Part shown: positions 47,077 through 57,168 of the stretch, piece after piece
How positions within the stretch are numbered: position 1 is the first letter of the stretch
Layout: the number at the start of each line of letters is the position of its first letter
Origin: Sphingomonadales bacterium
GTDB taxonomy: Bacteria; Bacteroidota; Bacteroidia; Chitinophagales; Chitinophagaceae
DNA: 64,000 nt
Assembly: GCA_016872195.1 (NCBI GenBank)
Contig: VHAT01000002.1
Location: 50,568 to 114,567, forward strand
Direction of reading: 5' to 3'
Notes under the pieces: model-generated
Databases searched by the model: none
Told to the model about the DNA's origin: nothing
Seen by the model: the letters and a program-made list of their open reading frames with translations, nothing else
Position numbers and translations under genes: made by a program

Positions 47077-47084
47077 TACCTTTG
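47077..47084 (+). promoter_or_regulatory. Bacteroidota -7 element for ychF
   Basis: TACCTTTG, a full TAnnTTTG match, 41 bases upstream of the ychF ATG. No matching -33 TTTG at the usual spacing. Confidence 0.5.
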
Positions 47085-47125
47085 CGCGCCCGACACCATG
47101 CGGGTAAATAAAACGATCATCCCTT

Positions 47126-48223
47126 ATGGCTCTTCAAGCTGGTATTGTCGGACTACCCAATGTAGGCAAGTCGACCCTCTTTAATGCAGTTAGCATCAGT
47201 GCCAAAGCACAAGCTAGTAATTACCGATTTTGCACCATCGATCCCAATGTGGGACTGGTAGATGTGCCAGATAACCGGCTGAACAAGCTGGCCGAATTGG
47301 TGCAACCCGACAAAGTGATCCCCACCCAGATCGAGATCGTCGATATCGCCGGACTGGTCAGAGGGGCCAGTAAGGGAGAAGGTTTAGGTAATAAATTTCT
47401 AGGGAACATTCGTGAGGTAGATGCGATTATCCATGTGATCCGCTGCTTCGAAGACGAGAACATCTTACGCGAAGAAGGGAGCATCAATCCCGTGGATGAT
47501 AAGGAGATCATCGATACGGAGCTACAGCTAAAGGACCTGGAATCGATCGAAAAGAAAATTCAGCGAACCGAAAAACAGGCCCGTATCGATCCCAAGCTCA
47601 AAGTAGAATTGGATGTATTGGTACAGTGCAAGGCGCATCTCGAAAAAGGGCGTAGTATACGCGAACTATCGCTCAGCAAAGAAGATAAAATGGCGATCGC
47701 TGACTTATTCTTATTGACCGACAAACCGGTTCTCTATGTGGCCAATGTAGATGAGGCCTCGATGCATAGCGGCAATGCGTATTCAGCGGCCTTGGCAAAA
47801 GCCATTCAAGCGGAGAATGCGGAGATGATCGTTATGAACAATTCCATAGAAGCCCAGATCGCCGAATTGGAGCAACCCGAGGACAAGGCCCTATTTATGG
47901 AAGAATACGGCATGAAACAACCCGCCCTGGACCGTTTGATACACTCTGCGTATAAACTACTGAATCTGTACACTTATTTTACAGCGGGTGTACAAGAGGT
48001 GCGGGCCTGGACCATTCACCAGGGTTGGAAAGCCCCACAAGCTGCCGGTGTGATCCATACTGATTTTGAAAAGGGCTTTATCAAAGCCGAGGTGATCGGA
48101 TACGATGATTTTGTACATTACCGTTCAGAAGCAGCCTGTCGCGAAGCAGGTAAATTACGGATAGAGGGAAAAGAGTACATCGTCAAAGATGGCGATGTGA
48201 TGCATTTTCGCTTTAATGTGTAA
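47126..48223 (+). CDS. ychF: Obg-related ATPase YchF/OLA1
   Basis: 365 residues. Walker A GLPNVGKST, switch/G3 region VDIAGLVRGASKGEGLGNKF, and the altered G4 motif (VANVDE rather than NKxD) that gives YchF its ATP preference; a coiled-coil insertion (about 130-190) and a C-terminal TGS domain (LLNLYTYFTAG ... VKDGDVMHFRFNV) follow. Highly conserved ribosome-associated ATPase linked to stress responses. Single-gene transcription is likely. Confidence 0.96.
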   Translation: MALQAGIVGLPNVGKSTLFNAVSISAKAQASNYRFCTIDPNVGLVDVPDNRLNKLAELVQPDKVIPTQIEIVDIAGLVRGASKGEGLGNKFLGNIREVDAIIHVIRCFEDENILREEGSINPVDDKEIIDTELQLKDLESIEKKIQRTEKQARIDPKLKVELDVLVQCKAHLEKGRSIRELSLSKEDKMAIADLFLLTDKPVLYVANVDEASMHSGNAYSAALAKAIQAENAEMIVMNNSIEAQIAELEQPEDKALFMEEYGMKQPALDRLIHSAYKLLNLYTYFTAGVQEVRAWTIHQGWKAPQAAGVIHTDFEKGFIKAEVIGYDDFVHYRSEAACREAGKLRIEGKEYIVKDGDVMHFRFNV

Positions 48224-48256
48224 GGGCTGAAGCTTGTATAAGGGCCGAAGATTCCC

Positions 48257-49006
48257 TTATTTGTCTTCAGTTAGACCGGCCATCATGTATTCTCGATTGA
48301 GCCTTGCAATATTTTCTATCGAGATTCCCTTGGGACAGACCGCCTCACAGGCTCCCGTATTGGTACAAGCCCCAAATCCTTCCTTATCCATTTGTGCCAC
48401 CATATTGACGGCCCTGGACTTTCTTTCAGGAGAACCCTGCGGCAATAAGGCCAGGTGAGAAACTTTCGCCCCTACAAACAGCATAGCGGAAGAATTTTTA
48501 CAAGCCGCCACGCAGGCTCCACAACCAATACAAGCCGCTGCCGCAAAAGCGTCGTCGGCTTTATCTTTTTCTATAGGAGTCGCATTAGCATCGACCGCAT
48601 TGCCCGTATTAACGGAAATATATCCTCCTGCCTGAATAATACGGTCGAAGGCACTACGATCGACCATAAGGTCCTTTACTACCGGAAAGGCATTAGCTCG
48701 CCAGGGCTCTACTACAATGGTATCTCCATCTTGGTACGCACGCATGTGCAATTGACAAGTAGTATTGTGCTGCCAAGGTCCGTGAGGCCGTCCGTTAATA
48801 TACATGGAACACATTCCACAAATACCCTCACGACAATCGTGATCGAAGGCGATGGGTTCCTTACCCTCTTTGATCAATTGCTCATTCAACACATCGATCA
48901 TCTCCAAAAAGGACATCTCAGAAGAGATATTTTTTACGGGATAGGTTTCAAAATGCCCTTTATCGGCGGCATTTTTTTGACGCCATACTTTGAGTGTCAA
49001 ATTCAT
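48257..49006 (-). CDS. sdhB: Succinate dehydrogenase/fumarate reductase iron-sulfur subunit
   Basis: 249 residues from the ATG at 49006 ([10 protein letters not shown], the usual Bacteroidota start; an ATG five codons upstream is possible). The [2Fe-2S] site is [27 protein letters not shown], the [4Fe-4S] ligands are [11 protein letters not shown] and the [3Fe-4S] cluster [14 protein letters not shown]. It passes electrons from SdhA flavin to quinone through SdhC. Last gene of the sdhCAB operon. Confidence 0.95.
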   Translation of the reverse strand: MNLTLKVWRQKNAADKGHFETYPVKNISSEMSFLEMIDVLNEQLIKEGKEPIAFDHDCREGICGMCSMYINGRPHGPWQHNTTCQLHMRAYQDGDTIVVEPWRANAFPVVKDLMVDRSAFDRIIQAGGYISVNTGNAVDANATPIEKDKADDAFAAAACIGCGACVAACKNSSAMLFVGAKVSHLALLPQGSPERKSRAVNMVAQMDKEGFGACTNTGACEAVCPKGISIENIARLNREYMMAGLTEDK

Positions 49007-49045
49007 GTTGTAGTGCTGCATATAACGACTATTAACGAGAACGAA

Positions 49046-51022
49046 TTATTTATAACTACGTTGACTAGGTTTGGCCACGTCAAATAGAAGCGGCTCTTTG
49101 TTCAATTGCCACTGACTATCGGATTGATATCCCCAGGCGGCTACATAAGCATACTGCTGATCATCTCGCAAGGCCTCCCCTTCTTCGGTCTGACTCTCTT
49201 CCCTAAAATGACCACCACAGCTTTCTTTTCGATCAAGGGCATCGAGACACATCAATTCGCCCAATTCTATAAAATCGGCCACGCGTCCGGCTTTGTCCAG
49301 CTCGGGATTCATTTCATTGACCTGACCCGGAATGCGAACATCGGACCAAAACTCTTTTTTAAGTTGACGAATATCTTCGATCGCCTTTTTGAGCCCTTGT
49401 TCACTGCGCGCCATGCCGCACTGCTCCCACATGATCCTGCCCAGTCTCTTATGAAAACTTTCTACAGTTTGGTTACCCTTTATAGATAAAAGCGTATTGA
49501 TCCTGTCGGCTACCTTTTGTTCCGCCTCAGCAAAAGCAGGATGCTCGGTAGGGATCGGTTTGGTCGCAATTTCGTCGGCCAGGTAATTACCAATAGTATA
49601 TGGAATAACAAAATACCCGTCGGCCAATCCCTGCATGAGCGCGGAAGCTCCCAGGCGGTTGGCACCGTGATCGCTGAAATTGGCCTCCCCAAGCGCATAT
49701 AAACCCTTTACAGAGGTCATCAGTTCATAATCCACCCAAAGCCCGCCCATGGTGTAATGCACGGCCGGATAGATTCGCATAGGAACCTCGTATGGATTCT
49801 CGCCAGTGATCTTTTCGTACATGTCAAAAAGATTCCCATATTCTTCTTTAACTACTTCTTTACCCAACCTTATCAAGGTAGCGGTATCGGGATTTTGAAT
49901 TCCGAGTTTGTTGGCTTCGGCCTTCCCGTACTTATTGATCAAATTAAATTTGAAATCAAGATACACGGCTTGGCCCGTAGTCCCTACCCCATAGCCGGCA
50001 TCACAGCGCTCTTTGGCAGCTCGAGAAGCCACATCGCGGGGTACCAAGTTTCCGAAAGCCGGATAGCGTCTTTCGAGAAAATAATCACGTTCTTCTTCTG
50101 GAATATCGTTGGCTGCACGCTTGTCCCCCAGCTTGGCAGGAACCCAAATGCGGCCGTCATTTCGCAAAGACTCGGACATAAGGGTCAGCTTGGACTGGTG
50201 ATCGCCACTAACCGGAATACAAGTCGGGTGAATCTGTGTAAAACAAGGGTTAGCGAAATAAGCCCCTTTCTTATGCGCTTTCCAGGCAGCGGTAACATTG
50301 CTACCCATGGCATTGGTCGAGAGATAGAACACATTTCCGTACCCACCGGTGCATAGCAGTACAGCATGCCCAAAATGTCTCTCCAGCTCTCCTGTTATGA
50401 GATTGCGGCAAATTATGCCGCGAGCCTTACCATCTATGACCACTACATCGAGCATCTCATGCCGAGTGTACATTTTTACTTTTCCGAGTGCCACCTGTCT
50501 TTCGAGGGCTTGGTAAGCACCGATCAGCAATTGCTGTCCAGTTTGACCGGCCGCATAAAAAGTTCTCTTTACCTGGGTACCCCCAAAAGAACGGTTATTC
50601 AATAAACCACCGTATTCGCGGGCAAAAGGGACTCCTTGGGCCACACATTGGTCGATGATATTGACACTAACCTCGGCCAAACGATGTACATTGGCTTCGC
50701 GTGCCCTGTAATCACCCCCTTTGATGGTATCATAAAATAAACGGAAAACAGAGTCGCCATCATTTTGATAGTTCTTGGCCGCATTAATGCCTCCCTGGGC
50801 GGCTATAGAATGCGCTCGGCGGGGGGAATCCTGAAAACAAAAAGCTTTGACCTGATAGCCCAATTCTCCAAGTGACGCTGCAGCCGAGGCCCCCGCCAAA
50901 CCGGTGCCCACGACAATCACTTCGAGTTTGCGCTTATTGGCTGGGTTGACCAACTTACAATGACCTTTATAATCGGTCCATTTCTGATCGAGTGGTCCAG
51001 CAGGAATTTTTGAGTCGAGCAT
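49046..51022 (-). CDS. sdhA: Succinate dehydrogenase/fumarate reductase flavoprotein subunit
   Basis: 658 residues from the ATG at 51022; an upstream in-frame ATG would start inside sdhC and add unrelated sequence. FAD-binding [19 protein letters not shown], the covalent-FAD histidine in [11 protein letters not shown], substrate-loop [20 protein letters not shown] and active-site region YGVGTTGQ are visible. It oxidises succinate or reduces fumarate on the cytoplasmic face. The order sdhC-sdhA-sdhB with a single membrane subunit is type B, as in Wolinella and B. subtilis. Confidence 0.96.
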   Translation of the reverse strand: MLDSKIPAGPLDQKWTDYKGHCKLVNPANKRKLEVIVVGTGLAGASAAASLGELGYQVKAFCFQDSPRRAHSIAAQGGINAAKNYQNDGDSVFRLFYDTIKGGDYRAREANVHRLAEVSVNIIDQCVAQGVPFAREYGGLLNNRSFGGTQVKRTFYAAGQTGQQLLIGAYQALERQVALGKVKMYTRHEMLDVVVIDGKARGIICRNLITGELERHFGHAVLLCTGGYGNVFYLSTNAMGSNVTAAWKAHKKGAYFANPCFTQIHPTCIPVSGDHQSKLTLMSESLRNDGRIWVPAKLGDKRAANDIPEEERDYFLERRYPAFGNLVPRDVASRAAKERCDAGYGVGTTGQAVYLDFKFNLINKYGKAEANKLGIQNPDTATLIRLGKEVVKEEYGNLFDMYEKITGENPYEVPMRIYPAVHYTMGGLWVDYELMTSVKGLYALGEANFSDHGANRLGASALMQGLADGYFVIPYTIGNYLADEIATKPIPTEHPAFAEAEQKVADRINTLLSIKGNQTVESFHKRLGRIMWEQCGMARSEQGLKKAIEDIRQLKKEFWSDVRIPGQVNEMNPELDKAGRVADFIELGELMCLDALDRKESCGGHFREESQTEEGEALRDDQQYAYVAAWGYQSDSQWQLNKEPLLFDVAKPSQRSYK

Positions 51023-51047
51023 AATTAGATCGGTTTCTTCGTGTAGA

Positions 51048-51734
51048 TTATTTAATCCAGCCCATGTACATAGAGATCGGCATGAGGGCAAAAACAAGGG
51101 GAACGAGAATAGAAAAAAGCGCCCCGGCACCCTCTACCAAGATCAGGTAACGATTATTTGTTAACCCCAGGGTGCGAAAAGCACTTTGAAATCCATGCAG
51201 CAAGTGCCAAGCTAACGCAAAGCAACCCAGTACGTACAGTATTACCACTAACAGGTTCCCTTGAAATAGCTGGAGCATCTCTCCATAGAGGTTATGAAAC
51301 TCCTTTCCATCAATCAGTACCGGATCGAGGCCGGTAATACGACTGGGCACCCAAAAATGCGCAATGTGCATAACCAAAAAAAGAAATAGTAAGGTGCCCA
51401 ATAACCCCATGCTGCGACTATACCATTTGCTGCCTTTGTTGCCCATGGGAATCGCATAGCCCTTTTTACGAGCGGCCCGATTGGACAACTCAAGAGACCA
51501 ACCCTGTACAATATGCAATAAGATACCGGCAAAAAGCCCGATCTCCAAAATGCGGGGGACAGCATTGGACCCCATAAAGTGGGCTGCCTTATTGAACATA
51601 ACGCCACCATCCATGGCAAAAATGCAAGCATTGAGCCCTACATGCACGATTAGAAAAAGGACTAAGAAAATTCCCGTGAGCCCCATTATCCACTTTTTAC
51701 CTACGGACGAAGTAAATAACTCAGACCATTTCAT
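51048..51734 (-). CDS. sdhC: Succinate dehydrogenase cytochrome b subunit (type B)
   Basis: 228 residues with five hydrophobic segments (about 15-36, 60-78, 105-122, 150-172, 200-220) and histidines in helices ([41 protein letters not shown]) that fit the di-heme type B cytochrome. It anchors SdhAB in the inner membrane and links it to menaquinone. First gene of the operon. Confidence 0.93.
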   Translation of the reverse strand: MKWSELFTSSVGKKWIMGLTGIFLVLFLIVHVGLNACIFAMDGGVMFNKAAHFMGSNAVPRILEIGLFAGILLHIVQGWSLELSNRAARKKGYAIPMGNKGSKWYSRSMGLLGTLLFLFLVMHIAHFWVPSRITGLDPVLIDGKEFHNLYGEMLQLFQGNLLVVILYVLGCFALAWHLLHGFQSAFRTLGLTNNRYLILVEGAGALFSILVPLVFALMPISMYMGWIK

Positions 51735-51794
51735 CAGATAAAGATTTTAAATTTAAGCTATTGAAAAGGGCGGTAGCTGCGTTCAATCGTGGTG

Positions 51795-51802
51795 CAAAAT
51801 TA
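51795..51802 (-). promoter_or_regulatory. Bacteroidota -7 element for sdhCAB
   Basis: On the minus strand TAATTTTG, a full TAnnTTTG match, 61 bases upstream of the sdhC ATG. A TTTG occurs only 12 bases upstream of it, too close to be a -33 element. Confidence 0.5.
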
Positions 51803-51860
51803 ACACCGGAGCCTCAAATAATGAGAAAAGATTTTTTAAAAAAGAATACGAATCATGAGC

Positions 51861-52427
51861 TTATCGGAGCAAACGAGCTCCCAGTAAGGATTCGACCTTG
51901 TTTAGCAAATGAAAGGGCCTGTACGAGCGCCATTCCGGTATATTAAAAAGTTCCATAAAGTGATGATTCCCGGCCTGTTTAAACTCAATTTCAGACTGCT
52001 GGGGCATATTTAAACAAACAGCCCAACCTTTTATTTCCTGCAATTCTGCCGAAAGCTCTTCATAGTAGTCGGTACCGTCACTATGAAAATTGAGTACATT
52101 CTCAGCGATCAATATGAACTTACGGATCGACTCGTTTTGAAAATGCTCCAGCACTGCGCGCTTAAAGATCATGATATCATTTTCTACGGCATCGTTCCAC
52201 TCTCCCAACAACTCAATAACGGCATACCCTTCTTCATAATCGGAAAGCAATACCTTACAATAAAGAGTACGACTACCAAAATCATCCCACTGGGGATGGA
52301 TGTAATAATTGTAGATCGTCTGTGAAAAGGCAAACTCGGAGTACTCCTTTCCAAAAAAGGGGGAACGGCTATCGTGCTTGCTTACATAAATATGTTGCCA
52401 ATTGTAATAGGGCTCCAGCGTATGCAT
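51861..52427 (-). CDS. Conserved protein of unknown function, third gene of the murQ operon
   Basis: 188 residues, no signal peptide and no transmembrane helix. I do not recognise a domain. It is rich in aromatic and acidic residues (YYNWQHIYVSKHDSRSPFFGKEYSEF at the start, GYAVIELLGEWNDAVENDIM, IRKFILIAENVLNFH, FNIPEWRSYRPFHLL near the end). The alternation suggests a small alpha/beta fold. It starts 4 bases after the murQ stop, so it is probably translated with the kinase and murQ genes. A role in peptidoglycan recycling is only inference from position. Confidence 0.78.
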   Translation of the reverse strand: MHTLEPYYNWQHIYVSKHDSRSPFFGKEYSEFAFSQTIYNYYIHPQWDDFGSRTLYCKVLLSDYEEGYAVIELLGEWNDAVENDIMIFKRAVLEHFQNESIRKFILIAENVLNFHSDGTDYYEELSAELQEIKGWAVCLNMPQQSEIEFKQAGNHHFMELFNIPEWRSYRPFHLLNKVESLLGARLLR

Positions 52428-52431
52428 ATCC

Positions 52432-53253
52432 TTATTCCTTGGTCTGCAAAAATTGAAGTGCCTTTTTTACACTCCCCTTACTGACCAGTAAAGCCTTCGC
52501 CTGATCGTAATTTGCGATACCCGATTTTTCCATAAGCATTTTGGTACCGCGGTCTACCAGCTTATCGTTGGTAAGCTGCATATTTACCATTTTGTTATCT
52601 TCTACCCTACCCAACTGAATCATAACAGCTGTCGATATCATATTGAGCACTAATTTCTGCGCTGTCCCACTTTTCATCCTGGTGCTTCCAGTCACGAACT
52701 CGGGCCCCACCACCACTTCAATCGGAAAATCGGCTGCCAGGCTTACCGGTGAATGGGGATTACAAGAGATACTGCCAGTTACAATGCCCTGCGAACGACA
52801 GGCATCCAATGCTCCGATTACATAAGGGGTCGATCCACTGGCAGCGATCCCAACTACTACATCCCGATCAGAGACCTTATGTTCAAGAAGATCTTTCCAG
52901 CCTTGCTCCCGACTGTCTTCTGCAAATTCCACCGCGGTGGTAATGGCTTTCTCTCCCCCGGCTATCAACCCAATGACCAATCCGTAGGGCACCCCAAAAG
53001 TGGGCGGACACTCACTGGCATCCACGATCCCGAGACGACCACTGGTTCCGGCGCCGATGTAGAAAAGACGCCCCCCCATAAGCATTTTATCGCTGATCGC
53101 CTCGACCAATCGCTCGATCTGTGGAATCGCCTTCTTCACTGCCAGAGCCACGGTTTGGTCTTCGTTGTTTACATGTTGCAACAATTCCGATATAGGCATT
53201 TTTTCCAAATGTCGGTATGGACTGGTTTGCTCGGTGATACGCTCGAAGCTCAT
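52432..53253 (-). CDS. murQ: N-acetylmuramic acid 6-phosphate etherase
   Basis: 273 residues of the SIS fold. Seen: RLFYIGAGTSGRLGIVDASECPPTFG (the family signature with the catalytic Glu nearby), GIAASGSTPYVIGAL, and EFVTGSTRMKSGTAQKLVLNMIST. It cleaves the lactyl ether of MurNAc-6-phosphate to give GlcNAc-6-phosphate, recycling cell-wall sugar. It lies between a sugar kinase (8-bp gap) and the unknown gene (4-bp gap). Confidence 0.95.
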   Translation of the reverse strand: MSFERITEQTSPYRHLEKMPISELLQHVNNEDQTVALAVKKAIPQIERLVEAISDKMLMGGRLFYIGAGTSGRLGIVDASECPPTFGVPYGLVIGLIAGGEKAITTAVEFAEDSREQGWKDLLEHKVSDRDVVVGIAASGSTPYVIGALDACRSQGIVTGSISCNPHSPVSLAADFPIEVVVGPEFVTGSTRMKSGTAQKLVLNMISTAVMIQLGRVEDNKMVNMQLTNDKLVDRGTKMLMEKSGIANYDQAKALLVSKGSVKKALQFLQTKE

Positions 53254-53261
53254 GGTAAGGT

Positions 53262-54104
53262 TTATGCGTGATATTGAATCAGTCCCTGCATCGGATGCTG
53301 CAGGATCTGTCCAAGTTCAAATTCGTAGGAATGACAAAGTTGCTTTATAATATCCCTAAAACCAAATGCCACTCCTCCGGTAAAATGCACAGGATATTTC
53401 CAGATCTCCTTGTATTTACATAAATGCTGAAAGAAAAAATCATTGAGGCCATCTTCTATGATATTTTCGATCATGTAGTGTCCACGATTCTCGGCCAGAA
53501 AACGGGCATATCCTGCCAAGTAACGGCTTGGAAACGGCTTTTTGTATACACTTTCCAATATCTCGGCCGAGGTGGTTGTAAAAGTGGCATCGAAGCGGGC
53601 TCGCAGATCCTCATCAAAAGTATCGTAGAGGTAGTACTGAATAACTTTTTTTCCCAAGTAGGCTCCACTTCCCTCATCACCGAGTACATAACCAAGACCT
53701 GGACTGTTGCGCACTATTTTTTTTCCATCATAGTAACAAGAATTAGACCCTGTCCCCAGAATACAAGCAACCCCTTTTTGGTTACCGCAAAGGCCTCGGG
53801 CCGCGCCCATCAGGTCGTGCGTAACCTGCGTGGCGGCATCAGGAAAGACCTGCTGTAAGGCCTTCTTGACCGACCGCGCATTCGTAGTGTTGGCGCATCC
53901 CGTACCGTAGTAATAGATCGCAGCAACCTCCAGCTTACTGACGGCGGGCCAAAGCTCTTTTTTTAATACGCCGGCTATTTGGTCAGTGGACAAGAAATAC
54001 GGACTTATGCCTTGTGTGAGGATCGATCTGTGCTTACCCTTTTGAAGAATACACCACTCTGTTTTGGTAGCACCACTATCAGCGATCAAGGTTACAACTG
54101 CCAT
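53262..54104 (-). CDS. BadF/BcrA-type N-acetylglucosamine kinase-like ATPase
   Basis: 280 residues of the actin-like ATPase fold: phosphate-1 loop ADSGATKTEW, phosphate-2 GTGSNSC, and adenosine loop FTGGVAFGF. This family includes GlcNAc and MurNAc kinases; lacking the ROK zinc motif, it is not NagK-like. Directly ahead of murQ, a role phosphorylating MurNAc or GlcNAc during peptidoglycan recycling is likely (MurK-like), but the substrate is unproven. First gene of the minus-strand operon. Confidence 0.87.
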   Translation of the reverse strand: MAVVTLIADSGATKTEWCILQKGKHRSILTQGISPYFLSTDQIAGVLKKELWPAVSKLEVAAIYYYGTGCANTTNARSVKKALQQVFPDAATQVTHDLMGAARGLCGNQKGVACILGTGSNSCYYDGKKIVRNSPGLGYVLGDEGSGAYLGKKVIQYYLYDTFDEDLRARFDATFTTTSAEILESVYKKPFPSRYLAGYARFLAENRGHYMIENIIEDGLNDFFFQHLCKYKEIWKYPVHFTGGVAFGFRDIIKQLCHSYEFELGQILQHPMQGLIQYHA

Positions 54105-54149
54105 ATAGAAATCTTCGTGCGGAGATAGAAGGGGTTCCCCTCAAATCCA

Positions 54150-54168
54150 GTAATTTGCGTCAAATTAC
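54150..54168. promoter_or_regulatory. Perfect palindrome in divergent murQ-operon/S41 gap
   Basis: GTAATTTGCGTCAAATTAC: two perfect 8-base arms (54150-54157 and 54161-54168) around a 3-base centre. It lies 46 bases upstream of the kinase start and 16 bases upstream of the S41 protease start, a suitable operator position for either or both. Arms contain TAATTTG, close to the TAnnTTTG promoter element. Confidence 0.5.
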
Positions 54169-54183
54169 ATAATAAGCGCAATA

Positions 54184-55737
54184 ATGAGCAATAAAAAATG
54201 GAACTGGGCACAACCACTTCTTTTTTCTGTTATCCTGATAGCGGGCATGTGGCTGGGCAATCGGTTAACGCGTTCATCTGGTGTTGGCCTGTTCGAAAAA
54301 AATAGAGGCAGCGCCTTACAGGAAACCCTTGACCTGATCAGACTTCAGTATGTCGATACGCTCCCCATCGACAGCATAGAACAGCTTTCCATAGAACAAT
54401 TGATGGGCCATTTGGACCCCCACTCCGTTTACCTGCCCCCTGCTGAACTGCAAGCTGCTAACGAAGAATTGGCCGGCAATTTTGAAGGGATCGGAGTAGA
54501 ATTTTCCATCAAAAAAGATACCCCCGTTATTACCTATGTGATTCCCGATGGACCAAGCAGCAAGGCTGGCTTGGAGCCCGGAGACCGCATCATTATGGCC
54601 GACGACTCCTCACTGGTGCAAAAAGAAATTCAGATCGACCAGATCAAACGCCTTATACGGGGACCCAATCGATCGACCGTAACCTTACAGTTGCTGCGCG
54701 ATAATAAATTGATCAAGAAAACCCTTACCCGAGGAGAGATTCCCCTATCGGTCTTGGATGCAGCTTATATGATGGATGATACCACCGGATATATCAAGCT
54801 GAATCGTTTTTCAGAGAGTAGCTATGAAGAAATGATGAAAGCCCTCGAGGACCTTTTACAAAAGGGAATGCTCGCGTTGGTTCTTGACTTGCGAGGGAAT
54901 GGAGGCGGATTTATGAACGAAGCGATCGATATAGCTGATGAATTTCTGGATGCTGATAAACTGATCGTGTATACGCAAGGAGCCCATCAAGCCAAAAAAG
55001 AGTATCGATGTCGCCGGCCCGGCTTATTTGAAAAAGGAAAACTAATCGTGCTGGTCGATGAAAGCTCTGCCAGCGCCAGCGAAGTGCTTGCAGGATCCTT
55101 ACAAGATTGGTGCCGGGCAACCCTAATTGGCAGACCCACCTTTGGAAAGGGACTGGTACAAGAACAATTCGAACTTAGTAACCAAGCCGCCATCCGATTG
55201 ACCGTGGCAAGATATTATAGCCCGCTGGGAAGAAGCATCCAACGCTCGTACGAAAATGGAAATGAGGCCTATCACGAGGCGGCAGCGAACCGTTTATTGC
55301 ACCCTGACCGCACAGAAACCGATTCAGTGACCCGACGTACTTCTCAGCAGAAATTTTTGAATAGCTGCGGAGATACCCTCTATGGTGGAGCTGGTATTAC
55401 ACCAAGGATCTTGGTAGAAACGGGCCTCTCCGAAGAGACGCCCCTATTGCTGGGTAGCAGCAATGCCATGTCAGAATTTACCCTGCAATTTTATGTGCGG
55501 AATCGAAAGCAAATGCAGTCGTATGCTTCACCAGCATCATTTCAGCAAAATAAAGAATGGCAAGAACAGTTCTTTTCCGAATGGAAAAGGTTTGCACCCG
55601 ATGCCGCTATGCCTCCCTTTATCAAAGCCCATCTGCTTGGGCTGATCGCCCGCTACCGTTGGGGCAGCAGCGGCTATTATCAATTAGCCAACACGCAAGA
55701 CCCCTTTATACAAAAAGCCAAAGAACAATTACGATAA
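54184..55737 (+). CDS. S41 family C-terminal-processing protease (CtpA-like)
   Basis: 517 residues: one N-terminal membrane segment (about 10-24), a PDZ domain (about 85-165, with GIGVEFSIKKDTPVITYV and GPSSKAGLEPGDRI), then the catalytic core with DLRGNGGGFM, the Ser nucleophile in ESSASASEVL and Lys in TFGKGLVQ. It cleaves proteins in the periplasm. It diverges from the kinase-murQ operon across a 79-bp gap holding a palindrome. The C-terminal 120 residues have no recognised domain. Confidence 0.9.
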   Translation: MSNKKWNWAQPLLFSVILIAGMWLGNRLTRSSGVGLFEKNRGSALQETLDLIRLQYVDTLPIDSIEQLSIEQLMGHLDPHSVYLPPAELQAANEELAGNFEGIGVEFSIKKDTPVITYVIPDGPSSKAGLEPGDRIIMADDSSLVQKEIQIDQIKRLIRGPNRSTVTLQLLRDNKLIKKTLTRGEIPLSVLDAAYMMDDTTGYIKLNRFSESSYEEMMKALEDLLQKGMLALVLDLRGNGGGFMNEAIDIADEFLDADKLIVYTQGAHQAKKEYRCRRPGLFEKGKLIVLVDESSASASEVLAGSLQDWCRATLIGRPTFGKGLVQEQFELSNQAAIRLTVARYYSPLGRSIQRSYENGNEAYHEAAANRLLHPDRTETDSVTRRTSQQKFLNSCGDTLYGGAGITPRILVETGLSEETPLLLGSSNAMSEFTLQFYVRNRKQMQSYASPASFQQNKEWQEQFFSEWKRFAPDAAMPPFIKAHLLGLIARYRWGSSGYYQLANTQDPFIQKAKEQLR

Positions 55738-55750
55738 ACCAAGTGCTCTC

Positions 55751-57109
55751 ATGGATATCAAAAACAATATTTTAGAGACGATCGGTAATACCCCGCTGAT
55801 CCGACTCAATAAGATCACCAAAGAGGTAATTTGTCCTGTGTTGGCCAAGGTCGATTATTTTAACCCGGGCAATTCCATCAAAGACCGAATGGCATTGAAG
55901 ATGGTAGAGGTGGCCGAACAAGACGGACGGCTCAAACCCGGAGGCACCATTATCGAGGGCACCAGTGGAAATACGGGCATGGGGCTGGCCTTGGCAGCCG
56001 TTGTTAAAGGATACAAATGCATATTTGTTACCACCGACAAACAGTCCAAAGAAAAAGCCGATATCTTAAAAGCCGTGGGGGCCGAGGTGATCGTATGCCC
56101 TACTAACGTATTGCCAGAAGATCCCCGAAGTTACTACAGCGTGGCAGCGAGACTGGCAAAAGAAATACCCAACTCTTGCCACATGAATCAATACGATAAT
56201 CTGGCTAATCGGCAAGCGCATTACGAGAGCACAGGACCGGAGATCTGGCGTCAAACCGATGGCAAGATCACCCATTTGGTCTGCACAGCCGGCACAGGAG
56301 GAACGATCACAGGGACTGCTATGTATCTGAAAGAAAAAAACCCCCATATCAAAATATGGGCCATTGATGTATACGGTTCGCTACTCACCAAATACTTCAG
56401 GACCGGAGAGATCGATATGAACGAGGTTAAGCCCTATATCAGCGAGGGATTCGGAGAAGATTTTGTTCCGAAGAACTATGATATGCGCTATATCGACCAT
56501 TTCGAACAGGTCACTGACCGCGATGGTGCGATCATGACCAGAAAGCTGGCAAAAGAAGAGGGATTATTCTGCGGATACAGCGCAGGTAGTTGCTTACAAG
56601 GATTGCTTCAATTAAAGACCCAACTCAATAAGAACGATCTGGTGGTTTGCATCTTGCACGACCATGGAAGTCGTTACGTAGGTAAGGTCTACAATGACCA
56701 ATGGATGATGGAAAGAGGGTTTTTGGAGGTCAAGACCATAAGAGATATTGTACGTTCGCGAGGAACCAAGAAACTGATCAGCGTAGAACCCGCGCATACA
56801 GTGGCCAATTGTGTGGAGTTGATGAAGAAATATGATATAGAGCAGATCCCGATCCTGGAAAATGGAGAACCGATCGGGGCGATCAGCCAGCAAGGCCTTT
56901 TCAAAAAGATATTCGATGATCCCGCACTCAAGAATGCTACCGTTACACAAGTGATGGAACCGCCTTTTCCCGTAGCTTCCTTTGATACTGCAGCGGAGAA
57001 GTTAAGACTGTTCATCACCAAAGAAAACGGGGCGGTCATGGCCAAAGACGAAGCAGGCCACTATCATATCGTTACCAAGTACGATGTGATTGCTGCCTTG
57101 GGCAACTAA
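55751..57109 (+). CDS. PLP-dependent cystathionine beta-synthase-like enzyme with CBS domains
   Basis: 452 residues. PLP lysine in NPGNSIKDRMALKM (K about 43), pyridoxal-phosphate loop GTSGNTGMG, and GTGGTITG phosphate-binding motif; two CBS repeats occupy about residues 335-450. This arrangement matches cystathionine beta-synthase of the transsulfuration pathway; the cysteine synthase family is the alternative, but its members lack CBS repeats. No heme motif of the human enzyme is present. The CBS pair probably senses an adenosyl ligand. It starts 13 bases after the S41 stop. Confidence 0.85.
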   Translation: MDIKNNILETIGNTPLIRLNKITKEVICPVLAKVDYFNPGNSIKDRMALKMVEVAEQDGRLKPGGTIIEGTSGNTGMGLALAAVVKGYKCIFVTTDKQSKEKADILKAVGAEVIVCPTNVLPEDPRSYYSVAARLAKEIPNSCHMNQYDNLANRQAHYESTGPEIWRQTDGKITHLVCTAGTGGTITGTAMYLKEKNPHIKIWAIDVYGSLLTKYFRTGEIDMNEVKPYISEGFGEDFVPKNYDMRYIDHFEQVTDRDGAIMTRKLAKEEGLFCGYSAGSCLQGLLQLKTQLNKNDLVVCILHDHGSRYVGKVYNDQWMMERGFLEVKTIRDIVRSRGTKKLISVEPAHTVANCVELMKKYDIEQIPILENGEPIGAISQQGLFKKIFDDPALKNATVTQVMEPPFPVASFDTAAEKLRLFITKENGAVMAKDEAGHYHIVTKYDVIAALGN

Positions 57110-57168
57110 TTGCTGGTCTTGTTGCTTTTTTTTACCTTGCGCCATACCGCAACACTAAATACCTTACT

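Noticed and set aside
48455..49087. Open frame antisense to sdhB that spans the sdhA-sdhB gap
   Set aside because: Overlaps both sdh genes and contains no recognisable domain.
49757..50356. Open frame antisense to sdhA
   Set aside because: Inside a conserved gene, no start signal and no domain.
51023..51130. N-terminal extension of sdhA into sdhC
   Set aside because: The 36 extra residues overlap sdhC and precede the standard sdhA start.
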